Notes under the pieces: generated by a model
What the model was told of the DNA's origin: nothing
Seen by the model: the letters and a program-made list of their open reading frames with translations, nothing else
Database searches by the model: none
In this document: positions 1 through 11,640 of the stretch, piece by piece
Layout: every line of letters starts with the position of its first letter
Position numbering within the stretch: the stretch's first letter is position 1
Made by a program: the position numbers and the translations under genes
Assembly: GCA_030248195.1 (NCBI GenBank)
Contig: JASAND010016332.1
Span: forward strand, 1-64,000
Source of the DNA: Trissonchulus latispiculum
Taxonomy: Eukaryota; Nematoda; Enoplea; Enoplida; Ironidae
Direction of reading: 5' to 3'
DNA: 64,000 bases

Positions 1-2260
1 AAATTAAGTACACGCTCAGTAAATAATTAGCCTACCTAGACTTGGAGAAGTAACTCAGAGTCCTACCTACCGACTATACAATTCTAATAAAAACCTAACT
101 AAAGTACCCTAATGGCTCAGCTACTGAGACCACATTTAATAAGGAACAGACAAAGGGAGAGACTCCCGAAAATAACACACCAGAATAAATTTTGGACAGA
201 GAAACAGTCATCAACAGAATTTACAAAACACAGAAAATTTCGGACAAGTATAATTCCAACAAGCAAATACTTTCACACAAGGCATGGAATAGATTTAAAT
301 ACAGTTATCAAATAATTTAAATGCATAGATTCACTCAAGAATAGTTTAAACCCAGCAGAAAGTGCCTAAAATCTCTAAATATTTCTACTCTAATGCCGTC
401 GCGGCTGCTCAGTCTATAAGGGATGACGTAATAAATTCTTTTCTAAAATAATCAACCATTTTAAATACTAATTAAAAAAGGGGAATTAAAACCCAGAAAA
501 GCACTGCTAAATAAATTTCGGGCGACCCACGAGGTCGCCTCGGAGTCAAGACTATGTAAAAAGAAACAATCAATAACTTACTGAAGGATCCCAATAGGGG
601 CGGCAAACACGTGAAAAGGCTAGACAGAGCACTACACTAAACCGACCGCACGCGAAAGAAACAAAAACTAAGACTGACTAGTTTTGAAAGAGAAGGCTGA
701 GAGAGATGCCTAGTGAATTTTGATTGGCTGAATTTGAGACCCCCTTTGCAAACTGGATGCTCAGCGAGCATCCAGAGAAACTTCAAAGGACAAACAGCGC
801 CACCTAGTCGCTAAGTGGGCTGAATAAAACCCCACATATTTAGACATAGAAAATAATCACATTCACACCAATTTCAACACAAATTTACACATTTTCACAC
901 AAAACATATTTCACACTAAAATTATCATTCTCACCAAAATTTCACCTTAAAATAAACTCACTAAAATTACACACATCACACTCACACATTACATTTCTGT
1001 CCTTCCTATAACGTTTGACTAACCTGCTGGCCCTCTTATCTCAAATGAAAGAACGTTTGTCTTTCTCTCAATTGCTCTATGGAAGTTTCACAGTTTCTAA
1101 CAGTTTCAGTGTAAGCAGTTGTGTGTGATGTTTTCAAACTGCAGCAGTCCTAATCTGACCAACCAGAAATGCAAACTTCAGAACACTTTCCTTTTCCATC
1201 AGAACACCGGACATAGGTTGGGTGATTGTGATCATAGCATGGAATCAACTATTGGCTGATTTTCAAGAAGCATGTATTCCTTTAAATTCATACCTGGGCA
1301 ATGTGTTTCGCGGAGGAGGGGGTGGAATTTTGGCGCGTCTTCGAAAAGCCCGTAAAAATTGAATCCGGTGCGTTAGGGTGTTACCACCCCCTTTATTGCC
1401 CAGGTGAGTCTAAATTTCTGTATGCCCGTCTGTTTAGTGTGGGTATTGTTATTGCACGGATGTAATTAATGAATAAATTACCTCTTTTGAAATACTGATA
1501 TTTCTGCTGTTTCAGCGCGCATTGCTACGAAAATCAGATTGCTTATTCATGTTTTTTAAAATGGGCTAGTAAGTTTTGCAGTTTATTATCAGTTTTGGAA
1601 AGATCGATTCAGCAAACTAACGTTATTTGTACTCTGGATAGTTGAATCGTGAAGGATCTTCTTACGTCATTCGAACAGATATTGAAATACAAAGTGTATT
1701 GTTATCTCTATTTACCGATGCTATTTCAGCGACTTCCAGCACAATCGATTGAATGCCGGCTGAAAAAATGCAATGTGAATGAATAGTTTGCGGTATTAAC
1801 TATTGTTTTCAAAAATCTAGAAACATTCCAAAAATTAGTACTTTTTGAATAAATAAAAATTGAAGTTATTTTGCGCATTTTATGGTTAGAACCAAAATCC
1901 TCACTGCGAAACATTTTGCTTTTCTTTTTTGTTTTAAGAGTAGTCGGAATTTCTGAATCTAAAAAATAATATTTGAAGCTTGAACACACAGAATTTTATT
2001 TTTCTCGCTGAAAACTTGAATTAATAAACAAACAACTAAATTTATGCACAGACTACAACATACGCTACAATATGCTATCACAATCGTATGAACAGGACTA
2101 GAGCTTGTAGAACCTGGTTATATATGTTAAGGATGAACCATGCATTTGGCGACGCTAAACTGTGTGGTAAACCGCTTAACTGATAGTTTACGGGAGATTT
2201 TAACCGGATTGAGATATAGAAAATATAATTTAATTGTAACCATCATCTATATTAATTATT
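1..2260. other. No supported gene
   Basis: I see no reading frame with convincing coding character on either strand. The stretch is AT-rich. Around 835-990 it is dominated by short CA/ACA-rich low-complexity sequence, and isolated GC-rich patches occur near 520-620 and 1310-1400. It lies downstream of the minus-strand receptor gene and could hold part of its 3' UTR. Confidence 0.5.
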
Positions 2261-2270
2261 TGCACTTACC

Positions 2271-3862
2271 TTAGAAAGCGTTAGTGAAGTTGCTAGCAGT
2301 CATAGCTGAAGTGATAGTGTCCAGATCTGGCATGCTGGTCAGTTGAAATAGAACAATGGTATAAGTGGCAATTAGAGACATTTGCTGAAACAGAAAAGAA
2401 GTCGCTGTGATCCTATCAAAAGCTACACAAATAATGCAGTCGCTTTGCTGGCTATTTCTTGAGAGTAATTTGGTTTTCATGGATGCCACATGAAAAAATT
2501 TCTTTACCGTTAAAATCGAGCTCCTTCCAATAGGAAATGCATGGCCAAGCGTCATCGTAGCATAATGTTGTTGCCATTGTTTGACAACAAATTCGGCTTC
2601 TTCCAGTAAAGCGTAATGCTCACTTTTTCTAAACAGCGTTTCTTTTGCTGTCAAGATTGTCCTCGTTATAAGATTAGACAATTCCTTTGGCAGTTGCTGT
2701 AATTCTTCATTTAGTTTACTGGGTGGAATATTGACAATCAAAATAGAGATAGTAAAGTATATGGCCAACAAAATGAGTGACCACCATTGCCACTGGGTGT
2801 AAGCAACTTCACTGATTGAAATAGTATGTGCTTGAAAAACTATTAAAATACACAATAGACCGTTAGTTACCAAATAATACCACGCCCATAGTTTGTTAAG
2901 ATCTCCAACTACCTGCTGAATCATGTAATAGCCTTGGTTGAATTGCTTTAGGTGCATAATCCCGTTTAGATGACTTGTTTGCATTAATTCATTCTTGAAT
3001 CGCGATACCATAATTTTTGTTATCCAAACAGACAAAGTCTGCATTCTAGTGCCCAGCGTAGGTGATCCACTAGCCAGGAAAAAGACACAATAATTGATGA
3101 CCTTCCCTACCGGCGTCATACCCCAAAATGGATAGGCATAAGGTACAGTATAAACATCATTCAATGCCAAAACACCCATAATTGTCATACTTACTGATAC
3201 TACAATTACACTTAGCGTACAGTATACTAAGCAAACTAAGAGTTCGTTTGGAGGCTGTTCGTTTCCACTGATATGCTTCCATTTAGTTCCAAACCTCAAA
3301 CCAAAGTCGACCTTTCCGATGTTTTTCTCTAGTTTGTGACAAAGAGTCCAACAAATGAAAGAATAAATAAACATCCACAAAATACTGCACTGGACGGATC
3401 CTTCTCTCGACAGCGGGTGTTGGGCAACTAAACGAGGAATCCACTTCAAAAACGACGCTAGAAATAAAATGAATGTCTCAGATTTGCTGAAAATGCTGTC
3501 AAACTCATTCTGGATAAGTTAACTAGAATATACTGGGCATTGAACTATGTCCGAATTCTTTTTAATTGATGTAGCACCTGGCCCAATCAATATATTTTAA
3601 GTATTTAGTCTTTGCAAGTTGTCTATGCAATGCCAGGCATATAACAACATTAGTGATATAACAACCTCATTTATAAATTCTTACCAGAAACTAAGATTCC
3701 AACGAAAGCTGAGTAAAACCTGAAACTGAATTTAATTAATGAAACTTTAGCAGTAGTGGATGCTCCAAAAATTCTAGCTAAGTAGACAATGGGCCGGCAC
3801 CATCGCCACAATAAACTCTTCAATAAATCATTTGGTCTGTCTTCGTTGGAAAACGTATTCAT
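2271..3862 (-). CDS. Gustatory-receptor-like 7TM chemoreceptor, three exons
   Basis: Predicted seven-transmembrane receptor of the insect Gr type; such proteins act in the plasma membrane of sensory neurons as ligand-gated channels. Exons are 3862-3685, 3457-2508 and 2384-2271. The introns are 227 bp (GTAAGA...TTTCTAG) and 123 bp (GTAAAG...TTTCAG), and the phases join exactly to give 413 residues, a normal Gr length. Evidence for the family: an N-terminal RPIVYLARIFG segment like the Gr 'plxxlxRxfG' start, about seven hydrophobic segments, and a C-terminal TYTIVLFQL matching the TYhhhhhQF signature of the last Gr helix. The second intron is a multiple of three without a stop, so a naive reading retains 41 spurious residues. 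The start is uncertain: I chose the ATG at 3862, just after a possible acceptor (TTTACAG). The frame stays open upstream to about 4024. A strong donor, AAG/GTAAGT, directly follows the stop, so a 3' UTR intron or alternative end is possible. No ligand can be inferred. Confidence 0.8.
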
Positions 3863-4683
3863 TCCGTACCTGTAAATACAACTTGCTCTGTTAACCTCTA
3901 AGCTATGTTCTGTTAATTTTAGTGTTGTTGTCACTAACCGAAACATACTTTTGGGGCAATTACGGCAGGTCATATACCTTTTAAAACGTGATATTTCCTT
4001 GTCGGCCAAAATTTTCGTCCACAATAACTGGAAAAACTGCTTTTAGAGGCGAACTCCAGACCTGGGAAAAGGGTTGATACTTCGTCCACAAACGCTTCCC
4101 CATGCACTTTGTTAAAAAACAACATTGTTGATTTACTACTTTAAGCGGTTTGTTTTCAGGAAAATCAATCTTCACGCAAGTAACTATGAACAACTTTAAT
4201 TTGCTTCCCTGAATTCCTGCCAAACTAAGTTTGATTACTTTAAAATTACGTAATTTCCTGAAAGGGAAAATGATTCAAAATGAAAGAGTATGACAGCTGG
4301 CATACGCTATGCATTCTTAAGCGTGACACATACTCTGCATGCTGACGGCTGACGGCTGACGCAGCAAATTGGTATCCAGTCGTAACGGGGGTACGCTCAC
4401 TCTACGATTGTGTGATATGATTGTATGATTGTGTGTTAATACTTGCACTCTACTACTAACTAGCAGTAGGGGCGTTAGTTTGTGAGTTTTGTCACTGGTG
4501 TAGGATACTTAATGCGTACTCCATTAAAAAATACTATATCGGAGTCAGTGCACTATTGCAGGTCAGTGCTCGGCGTATGATGCCTAGGTCTAGAAAACAT
4601 CAGATATCGAGAATGTAGAGTGAATGAGAGAGGCCAGGTGACCTAAATTCGCATGGCTAATGTAAGAAAAACCTTTAAACGCC

Positions 4684-4690
4684 TATAAAA
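4684..4690 (+). promoter_or_regulatory. TATA-box-like motif
   Basis: The heptamer TATAAAA lies in a GC-edged context (GCCTATAAAAGC) on the plus strand. No clear transcript begins just downstream, so this may be fortuitous in AT-rich DNA. Confidence 0.15.
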
Positions 4691-4929
4691 GCTGAAACCA
4701 CTGCATGACTTTTACTTTGTAAACAATATTGGGGAATTCCACGCACTATCAGCAATACGATATAAAATTTATTACTCAATTTCCGCGCGTTTTTGGCCTT
4801 AAAGTTAAGATTCGAATTCGATTACAAAGTTCAACAAGCTCATTAATACAGTAAGAAACCCTCGGTGGCTTCTTCTCATTATAAATCCTTGGGTGTAACA
4901 AAATGACGAGGTTAATGGATGCAACCATA

Positions 4930-5095
4930 CGTGTGCTTGGGGGGGGGGGTTTTCCCTTCCCAGACCTGAGCTCACCCCCCTCCCCAGAGGGGTCCCTCAC
5001 CCCCCCAGAATCCGGATTTTTCCAGTAAAAAACCGGAAAAATCCGGTTTTTCGGCGGCCTTCGGCCGCCCTTCACCCCCCCCCCCCAAACTTCCC
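4930..5095. repeat. G/C homopolymer-rich low-complexity patch
   Basis: Runs of G (about 11), C (7 to 11) and the palindromic words ATCCGG and GGCGGCC occur within 165 bp. The ATCCGG/CCGGAT words recall those in the large palindrome at 7104-8699, so this may be a fragment of a related element. A stop-free minus-strand frame here is low-complexity proline/glycine/lysine and is not credible as a gene. Confidence 0.6.
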
Positions 5096-5976
5096 CTCCT
5101 GCACATGTCTGGATGCAACAAAGACATTGTTTGCCTCTTAGATATGCTACTTACGAAGCAAATGTAATGTTAAACTGTCGCAGATGCATAAATTATAACT
5201 TTCTTGAAACAGCTACTCGAACGCTCAGAAGCCCTTATTTTTTATAAAACATCTAACAGCTTAATCTTCTGGGAACGGTACAAGGTTTACTGAAGAAACA
5301 CATCAATCGCACATAAACTTTATTAAAATTGTATTCTAGGGGGAGAACAGTAGGAGAGATCAAAGTGGATTCAAGTCTCAGCCATAAGTCGGCTTTAATC
5401 ATTTAAAAGTCTGAAGCTGTAAAACAATAAACGTTAATTGGGTGCATCAAGACTACATAAATAGAAACTCGTGAACTGACGAGACTACATATATATGTCC
5501 AAGCAAGAGTTTATAAAATACTAAAATATAATTAACAAGAAGAGCAAGCCACTACAGTGCTTCTCTTTATAGCGCTGGCTAACTATGTACCCTCTGATAT
5601 TGTTCTGGGGGAGGTGTGTAGCCAGAGCTGATCAAATTGGAGAGATCTGGTGTCAAGAAGAGCTTGCAATAGTTTTGACCCGCATTTACTTTAACCATGC
5701 TTGATGTGCACGAGCAACGTAAACTAGCCGCTTGTTAATATGCCTAAACCACGTACAGAAGAGATATGCATATCGTTTTAAAACTTTCCTAAGCTCCTTC
5801 ATTTAGTGTAATCGAAATTATTATATACAACATAAATGTTTTCCCATTTCGTGCACATGCACAAGCTACGAAGCTACGATTGTGTTAGCCGTAGAAATTT
5901 TGTCCGAATACAGCGCCAACCAAAGTAAATTAGTATGATTTCTTCAGGTTGCATGACATGTCCAAATCATCGTTCT

Positions 5977-6250
5977 TAAGGTGGTGGTATCATTTTGTGG
6001 TGATTTTTAAAATGCTCTAGCTTTCGCAATTTTGGGAGTTGGAAGGAGCTTATACATTGCTCCAAAAGCTTATAATCAGGCAGGACATTTACAAACTTAA
6101 GAGCTTACAAAACTATTAAAATTAACAAAAAATTAGCAAAAACTTTCTGACATAACGGCTAAATAAAGACCAAAAATTTTTGAACGTCGATTTCTCATAA
6201 ACCAGCATTACTTTGGGCTCAAAGACGACATGAAACTAGCAGTATTTAGT
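5977..6250 (-). repeat. Partial copy of the 1 kb GGTGGTGG dispersed repeat
   Basis: It begins CTTAAGGTGGTGGTATC and continues with sequence that is the reverse complement of the right part of the elements at 40628-41641 and 59981-60989 (for example the words for GGGAGTTGGA and CGATTTCTCA). It is truncated before the left end of the element. No coding potential. Confidence 0.65.
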
Positions 6251-6410
6251 TGTAAATTCTGCACAAATTTTAAACTTCTGCAGTCGCCTTGCAAGAATAT
6301 TTGTGCACCTCATTTGAGCCCTTCTAAGTATCCGGTGATAATTCCGTATACGCACACTTGCACTGAGACTTGAGTGCACTCAATGCATCTAATTCCGTAG
6401 TCGCGCACAC

Positions 6411-6931
6411 CTGTTAAATAGTAACAGTAATGAGGGAAAATGTTCTTGTTTTCGGAAATTAAGTTAATTAATATTGTTAGTTAGTTAATTATATTTTATA
6501 TAAAAAGTAGGAACGTGGTTTTACTATATGTAGTTACTTTTACACCGTATCAAACAAACAACATGTGCTTTTCAACAATAAAGAAGCAAGCAAAACGCAG
6601 CAAAATTTCAGACCTGCCTGTACAAAAGCCTCAAATCGATAAAATCCAAATAAAACGCAAATCCTGTAGCATAGAATTATTATGATTGCTAACCATACGA
6701 AATAGTCACACGAAATTCTGTTTCTAATTTGCTGTTTGCAGGCAAGTTTTTTGCTGATTATTGCTTGCCTGTTTGTTGTTTGGAAACTTGGAAAGCCCTA
6801 TTATGTTGTTTGTTTTATATACAGTAAAATAGTAAAACCACTTTCCTACTTTATTTCACTAGCTTAATTTCGGTATACCTTAATTTCCAAAAACAAGAAA
6901 ATGTTTTCTCATTACTGTTACTATCCAACAG
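6411..6931. mobile_element. Terminal-inverted-repeat element (about 520 bp)
   Basis: The left end CTGTTAAATAGTAACAG and the right end CTGTTACTATCCAACAG are inverted copies. Pairing continues inward through TAATGAGGGAAAATG and the GGAAATTAAG word, and again through AGTAGGAACGTGGTTTTAC against GTAAAACCACTTTCCTAC. Arms are about 110-120 bp with a roughly 290 bp AT-rich loop. It starts exactly where the palindromic CGCGCACAC/GTGTGCG flanking repeat is split, as if inserted at its centre. Confidence 0.7.
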
Positions 6932-7060
6932 GGGCCGATGTTATCAACGCCTAAACCCGGGTTAAGACATAACCCCGGGTTTATTTCATGTTTTAAAGAT
7001 AGCAAAGTTAACTCGGGTTAGCGACTTAACCCAGGTTTCGGTTTTGATAACATCGGCCCC
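6931..7060. mobile_element. 130-bp MITE with 17-bp perfect terminal inverted repeats
   Basis: The ends are GGGGCCGATGTTATCAA and its exact complement TTGATAACATCGGCCCC. A second inner pair of AACCCGGGTTA-type words strengthens the hairpin. It abuts the end of the 6411-6931 element directly. I could not settle a target duplication because both flanks are themselves repeats. Confidence 0.75.
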
Positions 7061-7103
7061 ATGTGTGCGTTTACGGAATTATGTAGATGCCTTTTGCAAA
7101 AGG

Positions 7104-8699
7104 TTAGCCTGACTAAAGTCTGACCAAAAATTCTTGGAACCGAACTGTGAGCGCTTGTCCTGAGTTAACCTTTGAAGTTAGCCTGTATAAAGTATATATT
7201 TTTAGAAACCTCAGGAGGAGGAGAATCCGGTAAAACCATCATATCCGGTCTATATCCGGTTACCGGATGCTAAATCGATAAGAACGCTTCAGATTCGGAA
7301 AGAGAATGCTAATTAATTCATACTCTAGCATATTGGTCCTTGGCCCAAGACATCTCCGAAAATCCGGTCACATCCGGTCTATGTCCGGTAACCGGATGCC
7401 TAGGTCACAAAAACTGTACAGCAAGATGGGTAGGTCGTACAGTTTCGCTGATTGAATTTTTGGATTCAGCGGGTGGAACTTAGTCTATATACGAAGTTTT
7501 GTCCAATTTGGACCAAAATTGCGTGATTTACGGTCGTATCCGGTGCGACAAAAACCGGAAAAATCGGTTTTTCCGGTCTGGTGCTCGGAATCGCGGATAA
7601 AAAATGTTAGTTTTTGACACAATGAATATTTGGGACGCTACTTTCATTTTACCGGTGTCAAAGTAATCAAATATCCGGTCGATTTCCGGTTCTGAGCTTT
7701 GAAATTTGAGATTTCATGAGCTATTATCTCAGTATCCGGTTGGTCCGGAAGTCAAATTATTTCATTAAAATGACATTTTGTCTATCCCTAACAAGCATCA
7801 ACCTCAAATTACTTTATATCTGCTGTAATTTTTGAATGATAGCGTTTTAAAAATGGTTCAAAAATAAGTTATATTGCGTGCGACAAAGCTAAGCGTATGG
7901 GATCAAATCGCATATCCGGTTTAGCAATTACAGAAAACAAGCAAAATCAGCACGTTTTTAAAACGCTATCATTCAAAAATTACAGCAGATATGAAGTAAT
8001 TTGAGGTTGATGCTTGCTAGGGATAGACAAAATGTCATTTTAATGAAATAATTTGCCTTCCGGACCAACCGGATACTGAGATAATAGCCCATGAAATCTC
8101 AAATTCCAAAGCTCAGAACCGGAAATCGACCGGATATTCGATTACTTTGACACCGGTAAGATGAAAGTTAGCCTCCCAAATATTCATTGTGCCAAAAACT
8201 AACATTTTTTGTCCGCGATACCGAGCACGAGACCGGAAAAACCGATTTTTCCGGGTTTTTTCGCACCGGATACGACCATAAATCACGCAATTTTGGTCCA
8301 AATTAGACAAAATTTCGTATATAGACTAATTTCAACCCGCTGAATCTAAAAATTCAGTCAGCGAAACTGTACGACCTACCCATCTTGCTGTACAGTTTTT
8401 GTGACCCAGACATCCGGTTACCAGACATAGACCGGATGTGACCGGATTTTCGGAGATGTCTTGGGCCAAGGACCAATATGCTAGAGTATGAATTAATTTG
8501 CATTCTCTTTCCGAATCTGAAGCGTTTTTATCGATTTAGCATCCGGTAACCGGATATAGACCGGATATGATGGTTTTACCGGATACTCCTCCTCCTGAGG
8601 TTTCTGAAAATATATACTTTATATGGACTAACTTCAAAGATTAGCTCAGGACAAGCGCTCACAGTTCGGTTCCAAGAATTTTTGGTCAGACTTTAGTTT
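7104..8699. repeat. Very long palindrome, 745-750 bp arms with a 101-bp loop
   Basis: The left arm (7104-7853) and right arm (7955-8699) are inverted copies along their full length with scattered mismatches and small indels. The loop is 7854-7954. The arms are studded with ATCCGGT/ACCGGAT words, as in CATCCGGTCTATGTCCGG. Near-identity of the arms implies recent formation or ongoing gene conversion. There is no open frame beyond 65 residues, and that one is simply a reading of the arm. Confidence 0.9.
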
Positions 8700-8758
8700 A
8701 AACTCTAACTGAAAGTCTATGTAGCGTGATATACGGAATTAGATGCATTGAGTGCACT

Positions 8759-10454
8759 CAGAGATGGACGCGGGACGAAATTTTTCGTCCCGTCCCGTCC
8801 CGTCCCACACTCAATTTGTTTGTCCCGTCCCGCGGGATCCCGCAGTCCCGCCAATTTGATAATGCCCGTCCCGCAAAATCCCGCATAATTTCTTAATTGT
8901 CTCATTAGCTAAAATTAATGGTAATTAATACTAATTTAATATGAAAATTTAAAATAAGTTTGTTATGTAAACTTTACGCTATTTATTTTTCCTTGCTAAG
9001 ATGCAAAGGCAGTATTTAATTTATTATTCAAATACGCTGCTGTGTGTAAAAATGTGAAATGCTTATATCATCTGCAAACAAACAATATCAGCTGTTGATT
9101 TCAAAATATTGGCTAAATTGGCCAAATAAAATCAAATTTAGCGGAATCAGAAATTACTGCCATACAAAAGCGATGGAACCGGGTGACCGTGTCAATTTAG
9201 GCTACTTTTCGGATCGGGTCACTGGGTTACCAGGTCAAGAGCTTGGATCTGGCCTAGATCCGGTTTTCTTAATTTCCCACAGATTATTTCCCAGAAATTT
9301 CTGGTTTAAAACTAAAACTTTTAGGTCTAATTTCAATGTGATGCTAATACATGATTTTCATGTTTTAAAATTTAACTTTAGCTTCATAACTTTCGCAGCT
9401 TGAGGTTCGTTCAATATGGTCTCCAGCAGAATAATGTTTATTCTCATCGGTTCCATGATTAGTGCATTGCATAGTTCTGTTAGAACTAGCTGGTTTGCAA
9501 ATTATAACTGATTAAATTAGGCAATGCAGATAAAGCCAAGTTTCAAAAGTCTCTAGCGTTGTCCCGTCTTTAAGTTAACAAGTTGGCCCCAAAAGCGGCA
9601 GTATTCCTTTCTAGACCTGTTATTTATTCAATTACAAAACATGTCTTTGTTGCTTGAAGCATAGTGTAAGTTAGAAGCTTCAGGTTTATGTTGCCATTCA
9701 CATGGCTGTTACTTCTTTTGATTTCCTCTCACTATATTCTTTCTCGCTGATCTCCGTAAAGAACAGAGAGAGCAGGCAGGTCTATACTTGTCATGGCTGA
9801 ACTTGCCATGTTCAGCACAAGTTAGTGCCTTATATCACCTAACCCTAACGCACCCATGTGTAGCTCTCAAGCTACACTGGTGCCCAAAAACCTGCAACCA
9901 TTTAGATTGCTGACAGTCAAAGACTGCGTGGAGGCTGTCACTTGCGCTGCTTAAATAGGACCCAAACCTAATTTGCATAATATGAATGCAAAAAATGACC
10001 TAAGCTAGCCCTGTGTTGAAGATAGGGCTTCTAAATGGAGAAATGACTCACTATGCACTGAACATAATAGTTTCCGTTTTATACATTCCTGCTCCAGCAG
10101 GACCCGTTACTGGTTTGTACATAATCAACACTTTATACAACTTCGAAATCATTTACATTACCTGCGTATACTCAATATTAAAAATAAACTTTCAATCAGA
10201 AAAGATACGCAAACCAGCGCAGCGAATGAAACGCATATTACCTTAAAATAAAATTTTATAGAATAATTTGAAGTGTGACTGTAATGTTTTGAAAACTGTT
10301 ATCTAGCTTTCTTAAAAATTCCTTAATTTTGAAGTAAATATAAGAAATTTTTGTCCCGCGGGATCCCGCGGTACGAAGGTTGTCGTCCCATCCCGTCCCG
10401 TCCCGCGGGATCCCGCGGGATCCCGCGGGCTCCCGCGGCCCGCGTCCATCTCTG
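8759..10454. mobile_element. Non-autonomous hAT-type DNA transposon (1,696 bp)
   Basis: The termini CAGAGATGGACGCGGG and CCCGCGTCCATCTCTG form 16-bp inverted repeats beginning CAGAG, typical of hAT elements. The flanking 8-bp target duplication AGTGCACT (8751-8758 and 10455-10462) is exact, and 8 bp is the hAT length. GTCCCG and GGGATCCCGC motifs are clustered just inside both ends (8768-8890 and 10354-10445), like the subterminal repeats bound by hAT transposases. The interior shows no transposase frame, so mobility would need a source elsewhere. It sits within the right arm of the nested element at 6336-10499. Confidence 0.85.
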
Positions 10455-10499
10455 AGTGCACTCAAGTCTCAGTACAAGTGTGCGTATGCGGAATTATCA

Positions 10500-11640
10500 T
10501 CAGGTGTCCAAATGATACGAATGCAAACAATTAAACTTAAATACTGGGATTTTATCTATGACTTTATTTTATGACTTGGAATTCTTGTGGGTAAGCAATG
10601 TACTACCATCAGTTGTCTTCTTAAATGTGTTCTTCATCTCACCTAAGTTAACAAGACTGCAAAAGAAGATAAACAGGGAAACGAAAACTGAGAATACTGT
10701 TCCTCTAAAATCAAAAGCAGGTGAAAAAGCATGGAGACTCTGGTCATTAAATTCTTACGGATGACTTGCTTGCTGCTACTTGCGATAAAGATAATTCTTA
10801 ATATTCAGAAAACAACTTTTAACACCACAAACCTGAATTAACACGGTTAGTTGCTTGTTGCTTTCCCGGAGTTGGTTTCCGGGACCTATTTTTAGTTTTT
10901 ACTGGCATAGAGGACATGCTTGAATAGATGTTTGAAAACACAAATAGCTTTTCAAAAGTGATATGATTGGAAGATAGGCTTCGCATTTTTCTGATGCGTT
11001 TGCTGTCATAACACCGGAATTTGGTAGTAAGTAAAATTTAGTATATCCAAATATGTAAATATGATTAACTATTGGATTAAACGACTGCCCGAAATCTGGG
11101 TATAAACGGGTCCGCGGAGAGCAATCTTGGACCGGACGTACCTGGAAGTTTGAACTCAGGATCCAAGTTTGTGCTCACCGAACCCAACCAATATTAAGTT
11201 AATTTACGCTAAACCTAGCTGCAAGTAAATATCCTGCAATCTACTTTGACATGAAATAGCCTAGGAACACCCAAATCACATGAGAGAATAAGCAGATTGA
11301 AATAAATAATAACAATAGAATAAATAAATTTAGTACTGAAAATTTTAAACAAAACTAAAACCGCCTTCTGAAACAACACTACTTCTGCTTTCTTGCAGCA
11401 CTGCTTAATTTGTTTGCTGAAGAATTATATCAATGTGAGGCAATTGGTAACTCGTAGTAGATGGACAGCTCTTGACAGACGGACAGAGCGTTCCAAACGT
11501 ACTGACCAATTGGCTACCCAACAATTATTTGTTGGGGGGAACTGCCACACAATAGATAACGTACCGGCCACAGGGTACTGAGGCTATAGGGAGCTTCACA
11601 AAAACGCGTAGGTTAATACGACTAACAATCTATCTGAATA
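10500..11640. other. No supported gene
   Basis: AT-rich sequence with only short stop-free frames of unremarkable composition on either strand. I see no repeat structure of note. Confidence 0.5.

Larger units (their letters stand above)
6336..10499. mobile_element. Composite nested inverted-repeat element
   Basis: The outer arms are 6336-6400 and 8731-8758 plus 10463-10499. The right arm is interrupted by the hAT element at 8759-10454. Each arm carries GATAATTCCG, then CGCACACTTG, then GAGACTTGAGTGCACT, then ATTCCGTA in mirror order. Inside, the words ATGCATCTAATTCCG...GCGCACAC at the left (6384-6410) are matched in inverted form at 7063-7090, and two further hairpin elements occupy the centre between them. 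The result is a series of hairpins inside hairpins. No transposase-like frame was found, so the layers look non-autonomous. Confidence 0.7.

Noticed and set aside
4776..5075. 99-residue minus-strand frame
   Set aside because: It spans G and C homopolymers and shows only low-complexity glycine, proline and lysine.
9059..10246. Short frames inside the hAT element (114 and 77 residues)
   Set aside because: No resemblance to a hAT transposase (no BED finger, no dimerisation motif), and composition matches background.
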